From Anaerolineae bacterium (GTDB lineage Bacteria; Chloroflexota; Anaerolineae; Aggregatilineales; Phototrophicaceae): a stretch of DNA of 64,000 nt. Below, piece by piece: positions 54,004-63,499 of this stretch. The notes under the pieces were generated by a model. The model was not told where the DNA came from. It was given only the letters and a program-made list of their open reading frames with translations, and did no database searches. The position numbers and the translations under genes are program-made. The stretch is from positions 62,001 through 126,000 of the forward strand of contig JABWBO010000002.1 of the NCBI GenBank assembly GCA_013360465.1. Reading direction: 5' to 3'. Position 1 is the first letter of the stretch, and every line of letters starts with the position of its first letter.

Positions 54004-55116
54004 ATGCGCCTACATGAGTATCACACCAAGACACTGTTTGCCCGCTCCGGCATCCCCGTCCTGTCCGGCGAATTGGCTGGTACTCCAGGTGAGGCGCGCG
54101 CCGCCGCCGAAAGGTTCCGCATGCCAGTTGTGGTGAATGCGCAGGTGCTGGCAGACGAACGAGTCTTTAGGGTTGCGCAAACGCCTCTCTTTGTCGAGCA
54201 AATCGCGGCGGAGATGCTTTCCACTCAAATCGCAGGCTATCGTGTACACCAACTTCTTATCGAACCGATGATTGATGTCGCTCGCGAATTCGCCCTGGCG
54301 ATCGAGTTTGACCAGTCACGCGGGCAGGTGGAAATTACGGCTTCAGCCCTCAACAGCAGACGTACCTGTTCAGAACTCCTCGACCCATTTATCGGCGTAC
54401 AGGCTTATAAGTCGCGCTACCTGGCGAGCGGCATCGATCTTCCCAGTGAATTGTGGGCAGATTTTGTCAACATCACCCAAAGGCTGTATCAGTGCTACGT
54501 GGGATACGATGCAACAAGAGCGTCTATCCTTCCGTTGGCGCTGACCAGGGCGGGTGACCTCATTGCTTTGGGCGGCAAGCTTGACATCGATGACAGCGCA
54601 CTTTTTCGCCAGACTGAGATCGCAGCCCTCCGCGACGTGCTGGCGGAGAACGATCTCCCCTCCAGACAGGTTGCCGAACACGTCCGGTTGTCACGTCTTC
54701 TGGGAGATATCGCCTGTATTGCCAATGGCGCGGGGTTGGCGATGATGACCGCAGACTCACTCGCCAATGCCCAAAGTACACTAAACCCCGGAGCAGTGAT
54801 CGAGATTACCGGAGAACCGAATGTCGAACGTCTTCAGGCGGCGCTGCAAAGCTTGCCGTCCAACACGCGGGGCGTGATCATCAATCTTTTTTGTGACCGC
54901 TTCAGCGCCAACGATGCGGCAAAGGCTCTTATGGACTTGCTCGTCCTCGACAGCCTGAGCGTCCCCCTGGTAGTGCGGTTGGCGGGACAGGATGCCGAAC
55001 GCGCGCATGAATGGCTTTCAGCGCAGCCAACCACGCTGTATTCCGTCACTTCGCTTGCTCATGCAGTCGAACTTCTGTCTCATAGCCTCTCTGATAAGGC
55101 GACATGGCAATCCTGA
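54004..55116 (+). CDS. degenerate succinyl-CoA ligase beta-subunit-like (ATP-grasp) protein
   Basis: Protein of 370 residues aligned by eye to SucC: MRLHEYHTKTLFARSGIP, ALGGKLDIDDSALFRQTEI, ANGAGLAMMTAD and the VPLVVRLAGQDAE part of the C-terminal domain. The usual ATP-grasp loop (KAQVHAGGRGKAGG) reads NAQVLADERVFR at 45-56, and the later Gly-rich loops (DVGGGA, NIFGGI) read EITGEPN and NLFCDRF. ATP binding may therefore be impaired or altered. It overlaps the alpha-like gene by 13 bases. The substrate could differ from succinyl-CoA. ATG 54004 matches the family start. Confidence 0.75.
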   Translation: MRLHEYHTKTLFARSGIPVLSGELAGTPGEARAAAERFRMPVVVNAQVLADERVFRVAQTPLFVEQIAAEMLSTQIAGYRVHQLLIEPMIDVAREFALAIEFDQSRGQVEITASALNSRRTCSELLDPFIGVQAYKSRYLASGIDLPSELWADFVNITQRLYQCYVGYDATRASILPLALTRAGDLIALGGKLDIDDSALFRQTEIAALRDVLAENDLPSRQVAEHVRLSRLLGDIACIANGAGLAMMTADSLANAQSTLNPGAVIEITGEPNVERLQAALQSLPSNTRGVIINLFCDRFSANDAAKALMDLLVLDSLSVPLVVRLAGQDAERAHEWLSAQPTTLYSVTSLAHAVELLSHSLSDKATWQS

Positions 55117-55988
55117 TCAATCACGACACGGCGTTCCTTGTCCAAGGAATTACTGAACAGGCAGGGAGCTTCCATACCGCGCAGATGATCGCCTACGGGA
55201 CGCCGATCGTGGCTGGTGTGACGCCTGAGATGGGCGGCGCGTGGGAGCATGGAATACCTGTCTTCGACAATATGCGCACTGCGGTTGAGGCAACCGGCGC
55301 GAACTCTTCCATCATCTTTGGCGATGGACCATCTGCGGTTGACGCCATCTATGAAGCGGTGGACGAGAATTTACGCCTCGTCATCTGTGTCACCGATGGT
55401 ATCCCAACTCAGGATTCCCTGAAGCTGAAGTCCTATCTGGATCGCCATCCGCGCACGCGCCTTATCGGTCCCGGCTCACCCGGCGTCCTGGTGCCGGGAC
55501 GCGCCAATGCGGGGATTATTCCAGGTTTTGTCGCGACAGAGGGTAAGGTTGGCGTTGTCTCGCGCAGCGCTTCGGTCGCCTACGAAGGGATGGAGATGAT
55601 GTCAGCGGTTGGTTTCGGTCAATCGACATTCGTCGGCGTTGGAGGGGACTCCATCGTTGGAACATCGTTCGCCGAGGTACTGGCGCTTTTCGAAGAAGAT
55701 CCCGAAACGTCCTGTATCGTACTTATGGGTGAGGTGGGAGGGGCAGCGGAGATCGAGGCAGCAGCCCAGATCAGCATCCGCATCACCAAACCCGTCATCG
55801 CCTATCTGGTGGGGCGCTCGGCGATTCCGTTTGTGCGAATGGGACACGCCGGGGCGATCATCACGACGCCCGACACTACAGTTGAAGCGAAAGAAGCGGC
55901 GTTGAAAAGCGCCGGTGCATTGATCGCCCACTCGCTGGAAGATATCGTCTCCCTGCTTCACGTTACCGGGCACGCTAGCGACCAATGA
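55104..55988 (+). CDS. succinyl-CoA ligase alpha-subunit-like protein
   Basis: Protein of 294 residues resembling SucD: N-terminal CoA-binding fold (MAILINHDTAFLVQGITEQAG), VICVTDGIPTQD, IGPGSPGVLVPG, KVGVVSRSASVAYE, FGQSTFVGVGGDSIVG and the phospho-histidine His248 in RMGHAGAII. Two CoA-pocket residues differ from typical enzymes: IGPNCPG is IGPGSPG. The pair with the divergent beta-like protein suggests a paralogue of sucCD, perhaps for another acid. A canonical sucCD copy is not in this window. The stop overlaps the opposite gene by 14 bases. Confidence 0.78.
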   Translation: MAILINHDTAFLVQGITEQAGSFHTAQMIAYGTPIVAGVTPEMGGAWEHGIPVFDNMRTAVEATGANSSIIFGDGPSAVDAIYEAVDENLRLVICVTDGIPTQDSLKLKSYLDRHPRTRLIGPGSPGVLVPGRANAGIIPGFVATEGKVGVVSRSASVAYEGMEMMSAVGFGQSTFVGVGGDSIVGTSFAEVLALFEEDPETSCIVLMGEVGGAAEIEAAAQISIRITKPVIAYLVGRSAIPFVRMGHAGAIITTPDTTVEAKEAALKSAGALIAHSLEDIVSLLHVTGHASDQ

Positions 55989-56280
55989 GCGTGCAGAATT
56001 GGGTCGGATTGGTCTCGCAGGATGCAGCCGCTGCGACCAGCAGATAAGCCAGCAGAAGGATCAGCGCACAACCACCGCCCACAACAATACATCCGCACCC
56101 CGGCACAGGTCCCGCACCGAACAAACCGAATATCAGCTCAAATACGCTGCTGATCACTTCGATCCCGACGCCGATAATCTGGAGTCCGAAGCCAAGTACG
56201 AGAGCCAGCACGCAGCACAGACACGCAATTCCCACCGCAAGCAGTACTGGACTTCCCTGGAACACTGTAAGAATATCCAT
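55975..56280 (-). CDS. small hydrophobic membrane protein, unknown
   Basis: Protein of 101 residues with two long helices (LLAVGIACLCCVLALVLGFGLQIIG; CIVVGGGCALILLLAYLLVAAAA) separated by a Gly/Cys-rich hinge (GAGPVPGCGC). It has six Cys in all. No family recognised. Start ATG 56280 is four bases before the stop of the gene upstream on this strand, so the three genes 57222-55975 are probably co-transcribed. The function is unknown. Confidence 0.55.
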   Translation of the reverse strand: MDILTVFQGSPVLLAVGIACLCCVLALVLGFGLQIIGVGIEVISSVFELIFGLFGAGPVPGCGCIVVGGGCALILLLAYLLVAAAASCETNPTQFCTLIGR

Positions 56281-56284
56281 CACA

Positions 56285-56704
56285 TCACTCCGGGCAGTCG
56301 CCTCCCAGGCTGGACACAGAAGACCATTCCTCACTTTCATTGGAACGCCCATAGCACTCGCAGTAGACAGATCCGTCTTCGCTCCCCGCCCACAGCGCGT
56401 AGGTTATCTGCGTTTCAACGCACAAACCCCCTTCGGTCACCGCACGGACAACTCCATTGGAAATGCCGACTCCTCGCGTTTCTGCTTCCATGATCAACCA
56501 CACCCGGAGTTCCTGCCCCGGCGCTGAGCCTGTCGCAATCCGCAGATCCCCTTGGACAGCCAGCACCAGCAGGAGACAGGGCGTCAGCAGAAGCAGAAAC
56601 CAGACGATCAGCGCGACACCACATCCTGCCCGCCTGATCGCTCGCCATCGTGGCGGTTGAACCGCTCGCTCCTGCCTCAAATCATCAGCAACCTCAACAG
56701 TCAT
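56285..56704 (-). CDS. single-pass membrane protein, unknown
   Basis: Protein of 139 residues. A basic N-terminus, one strong membrane helix (CGVALIVWFLLLLTPCLLLVLAV) and a ~75-residue C-terminal domain outside with four Cys that could form disulfides (CVETQ, YCECY, DCPE). It overlaps the Nudix stop by ATGA. No known family. Confidence 0.55.
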   Translation of the reverse strand: MTVEVADDLRQERAVQPPRWRAIRRAGCGVALIVWFLLLLTPCLLLVLAVQGDLRIATGSAPGQELRVWLIMEAETRGVGISNGVVRAVTEGGLCVETQITYALWAGSEDGSVYCECYGRSNESEEWSSVSSLGGDCPE

Positions 56705-57222
56705 TCAACCGAGTCCTCAGCAAACCGCATTATGATCTGATCTTCGGAATCGTAACTCACATGTACAAACCAGGGTACAGCACGGTTCGCATCCAGCACG
56801 CGCGGCAGAATGAGTGGAAGGTCCTCCACCAGATCATATCTGGCAATCTCTGACATAGGAATCCAGTGCAGCGTTCCCTCAGCGCTCTGTGAGAGAACCT
56901 CGCGCGACGGCGCTTGACCAATGAATACGAACAGGATGATGCCTGACGAACCACCTGTATCAATGTTATAGATCGCGCGCAGCTCAAGAACTGTGACGTC
57001 CAGCCCGGTCTCCTCCTGGATCTCGCGTCGCGCGCTGGAGAGCGGGTCTTCGTCGCGTTCGATGTGTCCGCCTACCCCGTTGTACCGATTCGGAAACACG
57101 CGCTTGGTCGGCGCTCGTCTCATCAGCAGGACGTCATCTCCGTGCAAAAGAAAACATAGCGTACGCGGAATAGTTAGCCAGCGTCCTCGTGTCGCATCTG
57201 CGCCCTGCTCGCTCGCCCCCAA
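56701..57222 (-). CDS. Nudix hydrolase
   Basis: Protein of 173 residues. The Nudix box is complete: GHIERDEDPLSSARREIQEETGL, fitting GX5EX7REUXEEXGU, so the metal-binding glutamates are present. Such enzymes cleave nucleoside diphosphates linked to another group; substrate unknown. The start is a TTG at 57222 with GGGAG nine bases upstream, as no ATG lies early in the frame. The gene is divergent from the ACT-domain gene. Confidence 0.85.
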   Translation of the reverse strand: MGASEQGADATRGRWLTIPRTLCFLLHGDDVLLMRRAPTKRVFPNRYNGVGGHIERDEDPLSSARREIQEETGLDVTVLELRAIYNIDTGGSSGIILFVFIGQAPSREVLSQSAEGTLHWIPMSEIARYDLVEDLPLILPRVLDANRAVPWFVHVSYDSEDQIIMRFAEDSVE

Positions 57223-57334
57223 TATCTGCCACTCCCATAACTCCCACGCTGCTGCGTTTGTTTCGCGCGGGGCTGCATGATAACCTTATTGAAGTTGCGA
57301 AACTCACCGCTCAATTGGCTCGATTGTAGCGCTG

Positions 57335-57362
57335 TTGAGTCTTCGCCAACATAGCGTACATT
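57335..57362 (+). promoter_or_regulatory. putative promoter of the ACT-JAMM unit
   Basis: -35 TTGAGT at 57335-57340, a 16-base spacer and -10 TACATT at 57357-57362, 19 bases before ATG 57382. The short leader makes it uncertain. Confidence 0.35.
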
Positions 57363-57381
57363 CAACAAAAGAGGCAGGGCA

Positions 57382-57816
57382 ATGGCTCAGACCGTTGAAG
57401 GCGCGTTGCGCCAGGCAGGCTTTGAAACCGACGGCGTCATCTATGTTATGGTGCGCCTGACAGCCAATGGCACTACGGCGGCGGCAGGGATTCTGGCGCA
57501 GATAGGTGAGCCTTTCGCATCCCTCGTCGCAGATAAACACGAAGTCACTCTGATCATTCCGCAGGAAGTCGTGGAGGATTTCCGTCCCCGCTTCCGTGAC
57601 CACCAGATCAGCGAGACTCTGTACCGACTTATCACCCTGGATGTCGTCCTGGAACCTACGCTCGTTGGTTTCATGGCGCGGCTGAGTACTGCGCTGGCAA
57701 GCGCAAAGATCAGCATCCTGCCGTATGCTGCCTTCAGCCGTGATCATCTCCTGGTTCCGGCGGATCAGTTCGACCTAGCCATGAAGACACTCCGTGATTT
57801 GCAGTCCAGCCTGTGA
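57382..57816 (+). CDS. ACT-domain-like protein
   Basis: Protein of 144 residues with two ACT-like halves. The C-terminal part TLVGFMARLSTALASAKISILPYAAFSRDHLLVPADQFDLAMKTLRDL has the pattern of ACT_7 (CASTOR-like) domains, which bind amino acids. No enzyme domain is attached. It may be a small ligand sensor. It has a ribosome-binding site GAGGCAGG and starts a run of genes to 59654. Confidence 0.75.
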   Translation: MAQTVEGALRQAGFETDGVIYVMVRLTANGTTAAAGILAQIGEPFASLVADKHEVTLIIPQEVVEDFRPRFRDHQISETLYRLITLDVVLEPTLVGFMARLSTALASAKISILPYAAFSRDHLLVPADQFDLAMKTLRDLQSSL

Positions 57817-57850
57817 AGAACGGCTGAGATAAGGGATCGCGCGCACTCGT

Positions 57851-58216
57851 ATGGACATTCACCTGTTTGACTCTGCTCCTGTTCCCAAGGAACAGGTTCG
57901 TATTGAAGAACTTGAAGTCGCTGTCTATCCAGACCATTTCCGTATTTTCATCCATATACGGGTGAGCTTGTTTCAGGAACGCCCTAACCTCCTTTTGGTC
58001 GCGCGCGCCCTCGACGGACGGATTGCCGCTGAACTAAGTATCATCGAAACCATGCACCACGACATGGAATTCACGATGCACCTGCGCGGACGCGATGACA
58101 CCGCGGGGCAATATACTCTTGTGGCGGAACTGTTCTACGACACACGAAATCCTCCGCAGGATATCCGAAAACAACCCTTCACCGTGCCACCAGAAACGGG
58201 CGACACCCAATCGTGA
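57851..58216 (+). CDS. protein of unknown function, beta-rich
   Basis: Protein of 121 residues. Predicted beta strands alternate (IEELEVAVYP, FRIFIHIRVSLF, NLLLVARALDG, YTLVAELFYD) suggesting an immunoglobulin-like or C2-like sandwich. No signal peptide or known motif. Its stop overlaps the GTG start of the JAMM gene (GTGA), which suggests that the two are made together. Confidence 0.6.
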   Translation: MDIHLFDSAPVPKEQVRIEELEVAVYPDHFRIFIHIRVSLFQERPNLLLVARALDGRIAAELSIIETMHHDMEFTMHLRGRDDTAGQYTLVAELFYDTRNPPQDIRKQPFTVPPETGDTQS

Positions 58217-58776
58217 CTCCTCGCCTACTGTGGTTTACCCCAGAGCATTATCACCAGTTGTTGAGCAATGCTCTGGAACATGCGCCCGATGAAGCCTGCG
58301 GCGTCCTCATCGGCGTCACTTCGCATACTGGCATCGTCAATGTCGAGCAGCTCATCATGCTCGACAATATCGCGTCAGATCGCCGTGTAAACTTTCGCCT
58401 TGACGATGAACAGCTTGCCAGAGTCGTCGGAGGGATTGCCTCATCTGACAGGGAGATTGTGGGGTTCTTCCATTCGCACCCGAACGGCGACGTCATCCCG
58501 TCGGAAAGCGACGTTGCCCTAGCAAGCTATCCGGATGTGCCGCAGATTATCGTCGGTCTGCGTCATAGCCCCCCCTCAGTTGCCGCATGGCGCATCGCTT
58601 ACGGGGCGGTGAGCCGAATTGACATTACAGTCGGCGATGTTGCGCCCTCACAAGCACCCCAAGGATTGTCCGATTTCCAGAAAGCACTCATCTTGGTTTC
58701 AGCGGCTTTGGCACTGCTTCTCGTAATTACTTCGGCGCTCGCCCTGCTGCCGCCTGCACCAGAAATTCCACGCTGA
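58213..58776 (+). CDS. JAMM/MPN-type metalloprotease with C-terminal membrane helix
   Basis: Protein of 187 residues. The zinc site is complete: Glu27 (DEACGVLIG), His87 and His89 (FFHSHP), Ser97 and Asp100, fitting HxHx7SxxD. Such enzymes cleave isopeptide bonds or C-terminal tails of ubiquitin-like proteins, or process sulphur carriers. No ubiquitin-like gene is seen beside it. The last helix (ALILVSAALALLLVITSALALL) would anchor it in the membrane, an unusual addition. Starts at GTG 58213. Confidence 0.85.
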   Translation: MTPRLLWFTPEHYHQLLSNALEHAPDEACGVLIGVTSHTGIVNVEQLIMLDNIASDRRVNFRLDDEQLARVVGGIASSDREIVGFFHSHPNGDVIPSESDVALASYPDVPQIIVGLRHSPPSVAAWRIAYGAVSRIDITVGDVAPSQAPQGLSDFQKALILVSAALALLLVITSALALLPPAPEIPR

Positions 58777-58829
58777 TCGCCAGATGGTGCCATCAGGCTA
58801 GAGCGATGGTGTACTCAAGGAGACTCTCG

Positions 58830-59654
58830 ATGCCACTCACAGCCTATATCTTTGCCGCTCTCGCGGGTATCCTCTTAGGAGGTGTAGTCAATATCCTTGC
58901 CGATGACTTACCTCGACGACGGATACCAATCTTCCCGCCCAGGTATCCCGATGGCACGCCCCGACCGATGAGTGCATGGCTGGGGATTAGCGCGTTTCTC
59001 CTAGGGAAACGGGTCACTCCGTCTGGCTCAAGTCTGAGTTGGCGCTACCCGCTGGCAGAGCTGTTCACTGCAGGACTGTTCGTTCTGACGCTCGCCGCCA
59101 CTGCCGACGATCCCAAAATGACTCAGCTCCAACTTGTGTTCTGGCTCGCCTACATGGTCATCTTCGCTTTGATAACCGTGATCGATTTGGAGCATCGTCT
59201 CATCTTGTTTGTCGTAGTCATCCCCGCCTGGGGTATCGCCCTACTGGATGCGGCGACGACAAACTACGGCGCAGATTTTGGACAAGCACTAATCGGCGGC
59301 GCAGTTGGCTTTGGGGTCTTCTTCCTGCTCTACCTTGGCGGCTTCCTGTTTGTCTCTATCAGCGGTACGCTGCGCGGGCACAGCACTACCGAAGTGGCAT
59401 TTGGCTATGGGGATGTGCTGCTGATCACGCTGTCAGGCTTCATGCTCGGCTGGCAACCGCTCATCCCAACGATGTTCCTGACCGTATTCCTTGGCGCACT
59501 TGGGGCTTTAGCCTGGATTCTTTCGCGGTCTTTGTCGCGTACGGGCTACAGTCTTTTTACGCCCCTTCCATACGGACAGTACATCGTCATCGCAACGATC
59601 ATCCTCCTGCTATTTGCGACCGAGCTGACTGCGGTCCTTTATCGTCCGACCTGA
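58830..59654 (+). CDS. type IV prepilin peptidase-like (A24 family) protein
   Basis: Polytopic membrane protease of 274 residues with about eight helices. The two catalytic aspartates are present in TVIDLEHRLI and FGYGDVLLI (GxGD). The N-terminal methylase region lacks the four cysteines of PilD, so it probably only cleaves, or the region differs. It should process pilin-like or secretion pseudopilin precursors, none of which is nearby. ATG 58830 has AAGGAG seven bases upstream; an ATG at 58806 is weaker. Confidence 0.85.
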   Translation: MPLTAYIFAALAGILLGGVVNILADDLPRRRIPIFPPRYPDGTPRPMSAWLGISAFLLGKRVTPSGSSLSWRYPLAELFTAGLFVLTLAATADDPKMTQLQLVFWLAYMVIFALITVIDLEHRLILFVVVIPAWGIALLDAATTNYGADFGQALIGGAVGFGVFFLLYLGGFLFVSISGTLRGHSTTEVAFGYGDVLLITLSGFMLGWQPLIPTMFLTVFLGALGALAWILSRSLSRTGYSLFTPLPYGQYIVIATIILLLFATELTAVLYRPT

Positions 59655-60727
59655 TTTGGCTGACGCTCTATGATACCGCCGCCGAGACAGACGTCTCCAT
59701 CGTAGACGACTGCCCCTTGTCCGGGTGTGACGCCTCGCACAGGATCATCGAATTGAACGCGAATACGCCCATCGTCCATCGGCTCAACAAGGGCGGGAAC
59801 CGGCTTCGCTTTATAGCGAATCTTGACCTCGGCATGAAACGCTGAGTCCGATATCTTCCCGCTGATCCAATTCACGCGGCGTGCAGTGAGCGTCAGATCT
59901 CCGAGCGCATCGGACGCGCCCACAACCAGCAGATTGTCCTCAATGCTCATATGAACTACATAGAGTGGCTCGCGGGAATCCACACCCAGCCCTCGGCGCT
60001 GTCCAATCGTGTAGTTTGCCAGCCCACGATGTTCGCCGACGATCTCGCCAGTCGTCTTCATGATCGGACCAGGAGTCATCACATCCGGCGCGTACTCGCG
60101 CAGGAACCGCCTGTAATCCCCATCGCCTAGAAAACAGAGATCCTGGCTGTCTTTCTTCGATGCCGTCGGCAGCCCGAATCGTTCAGCGATCCGACGCACT
60201 TCTGCCTTTGGCAGCGCACCAACAGGGAACAGCGTCCTGGCAAGCTGCGCCTGTCCCATGACGCTCAGGACGTAGCTCTGATCCTTCCCTTCATCAACTC
60301 CTTTCAGAAGGCGATAGCGTCCTTCGGCGTCGCGTTCGATGCGAGCGTAATGCCCCGTTGCCAGGAAGTCGGCGTCGAGAGCCAGCGCGTTGTTCAGCAG
60401 GAAGTCAAAACGAATCTGGCGATTGCACTCGATGCAGGGGTTTGGCGTATTGCCTTCGCGGTGCTGGTCGATGAAGAACTGCACCACAGTGTTACGGAAT
60501 GTCGACCTGGTATCAAGGACGTAGAACGGAATGCCCAATCTGTCTGCGATCCGCCGCGCGTCCGACATCTGATCAGGGGTGCAGCAGCGATTGTGCGCGC
60601 CCCCAACGCTGGTCTCTTCCGACCAAAGACGCATCATGACGCCGACCACCTCATAGCCCTGTTCGACCAGAAGCGCCGCGGCGACTGAGCTATCTACGCC
60701 GCCGCTCATCGCGACGACTACCCGCAT
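59639..60727 (-). CDS. mnmA: tRNA-specific 2-thiouridylase MnmA
   Basis: Enzyme of 362 residues that adds sulphur to U34 of Lys, Glu and Gln tRNAs. PP-loop AMSGGVDSSVAAALL, the first catalytic Cys in NTPNPCIECNRQIRF and the second in QDLCFLGDGDYRRF, and the GQRRGLGV loop are intact. ATG 60727 fits the family start; ATGs at 60745 and 60757 in the same frame are possible and closer to the cysteine desulfurase stop at 60765. The 3' end overlaps the prepilin peptidase gene by 16 bases. Confidence 0.95.
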   Translation of the reverse strand: MRVVVAMSGGVDSSVAAALLVEQGYEVVGVMMRLWSEETSVGGAHNRCCTPDQMSDARRIADRLGIPFYVLDTRSTFRNTVVQFFIDQHREGNTPNPCIECNRQIRFDFLLNNALALDADFLATGHYARIERDAEGRYRLLKGVDEGKDQSYVLSVMGQAQLARTLFPVGALPKAEVRRIAERFGLPTASKKDSQDLCFLGDGDYRRFLREYAPDVMTPGPIMKTTGEIVGEHRGLANYTIGQRRGLGVDSREPLYVVHMSIEDNLLVVGASDALGDLTLTARRVNWISGKISDSAFHAEVKIRYKAKPVPALVEPMDDGRIRVQFDDPVRGVTPGQGAVVYDGDVCLGGGIIERQPNQVGR

Positions 60728-60764
60728 GTCTCTCACACCCTTCATCGCGTCTTCCATAACGAGT

Positions 60765-61949
60765 CTAGTGGAATTCGTACAACCCACTGCTGGAAAGTGT
60801 TCTGGCGCGCTCAACAGAGGTTCGCAGCGCCTCAACGGCGTACGCCACATCGTCTTCGGTTGTGCTGCGTCCTACTGTCAGGCGAACGCTGCTCAACGCC
60901 GCTTCACGAGACAGCCCCATCGCAAGAAGCACATCCGACGGTTCCGGATTCCCCGTTTTGCAAGCCGATCCGCTGCTCGCCATAACACCTCGGGTATCGA
61001 GGTGCATCAGCAGCGTATTTGCCTCGACGCCATCCACAACAAAGCTTGCGTGAGATGGCAGGCGTTCAGTGCGGTGTCCGGTGAGTGTGGTCCCCGGTAT
61101 ATGAGCCAGAACTTCGTCAATGAGCAGATCGCGCATCCTGAGGTAATGCGCGGTGAACTCGTCGAAACTGTCGTTTGCAATTTCGAGCGCCTTCGCCATC
61201 CCGACAACGCCCGGCGTATTGACAGTCCCAGACCGCCTCCCGCGCTCGTGACCGCCTCCGGTCTGTGTCGGGTGCAGGTTCATGCCGTCGCGGACATAGA
61301 GCAGCCCCACCCCCTTTGGACCGTAGAACTTGTGCGCCGAAAGGCTCAGCATGTCAACATTGAGCTGCTGAACGTCGAGACGCACCTGCCCGCCTGCCTG
61401 CACTGCATCCGTGTGAAACAGTATTCCCCGTGAGCGAGCAAGTGCGGCAAGTTGACCAATAGGTTCGATCGTGCCCACTTCGTTATTCGCTGCCATAACC
61501 GATACCAAACGGGTAGAAGGCTGTATCACCTCAGCGACATCCTCGACATCAACCCTTCCATCCTGATCGACTGCGACCAGCGAATAGGTGCAGCCCGGCT
61601 CGTCGGCTGTCAAAGCCAGAGTTTTGCCAACTGCCGGGTGTTCAACAGCCGAGGCGACCAGGTGAACTTCACTTTGCACGCTTCGCGCATATGATGCGAC
61701 TCCCCGTATTGCCAGATTATCACTTTCTGAACCGCCGCTCGTGAAGATAATTTCATCTGGCTTGCAGTTCAGAATTCTGGCTATCGTTTCGCGCGCCGTT
61801 TCAAGCGCGCGTTCCGCCCGCCGCCCTTCACTATGCGACGAGGAGGTGTTCCCGTATACGTCAGAATAATACGGGAGCATAGCGTCCAGCACACGGGAAT
61901 CCATCGGTGTCGTAGCGGAGTGGTCAAGGTAGACCATGCGTCTCGCCAT
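60765..61949 (-). CDS. cysteine desulfurase (IscS/NifS family)
   Basis: Pyridoxal-phosphate enzyme of 394 residues releasing sulphur from cysteine. YLDHSATTPMD, ASAVEHPAV, ANNEVGTIEP, the PLP Lys in SLSAHKFYGPKGVG, and the persulfide Cys in SSGSACKTGN are present. The sulphur donor for MnmA, encoded directly downstream, so the two probably act as one thiolation module. ATG 61949 has AGGTGA seven bases upstream; a GTG at 61955 is the alternative. Confidence 0.93.
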   Translation of the reverse strand: MARRMVYLDHSATTPMDSRVLDAMLPYYSDVYGNTSSSHSEGRRAERALETARETIARILNCKPDEIIFTSGGSESDNLAIRGVASYARSVQSEVHLVASAVEHPAVGKTLALTADEPGCTYSLVAVDQDGRVDVEDVAEVIQPSTRLVSVMAANNEVGTIEPIGQLAALARSRGILFHTDAVQAGGQVRLDVQQLNVDMLSLSAHKFYGPKGVGLLYVRDGMNLHPTQTGGGHERGRRSGTVNTPGVVGMAKALEIANDSFDEFTAHYLRMRDLLIDEVLAHIPGTTLTGHRTERLPSHASFVVDGVEANTLLMHLDTRGVMASSGSACKTGNPEPSDVLLAMGLSREAALSSVRLTVGRSTTEDDVAYAVEALRTSVERARTLSSSGLYEFH

Positions 61950-61985
61950 GCTCACATCACCTAATCAGCCATTTCGGGAAGAGCC

Positions 61986-61991
61986 ATTGTA
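61986..61991 (-). promoter_or_regulatory. putative -10 box for the cysteine desulfurase gene
   Basis: On the minus strand TACAAT, 37 bases before the start at 61949. The -35 is poor. The ~210-base region 61950-62161 is non-coding and divides csd from enolase; it also holds TATCAT on the plus strand near 62050, a possible eno -10. Confidence 0.35.
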
Positions 61992-62086
61992 CAACGCCTG
62001 GGCTGATGATTGCAGACGGATAATTGCGCCGTGCGAACAGACGCAAACGCGGTATCATAGAGGCGGTTCCGCACAACCCACTGTGA

Positions 62087-63454
<1,368 letters not shown>

Positions 63455-63499
63455 TTCCAGCCACCCATTCCAGGCGCTTTGCACTCGAAAGGTTCAACC

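Noticed and set aside
59039-59845. 268-residue plus-strand frame over the prepilin peptidase and mnmA ends
   Set aside because: Composition is Arg/Pro/His-rich shadow; the overlapping genes are well supported.
60726-61433. 235-residue plus-strand frame over the cysteine desulfurase gene
   Set aside because: Antisense to a clear PLP enzyme and lacks start signals.
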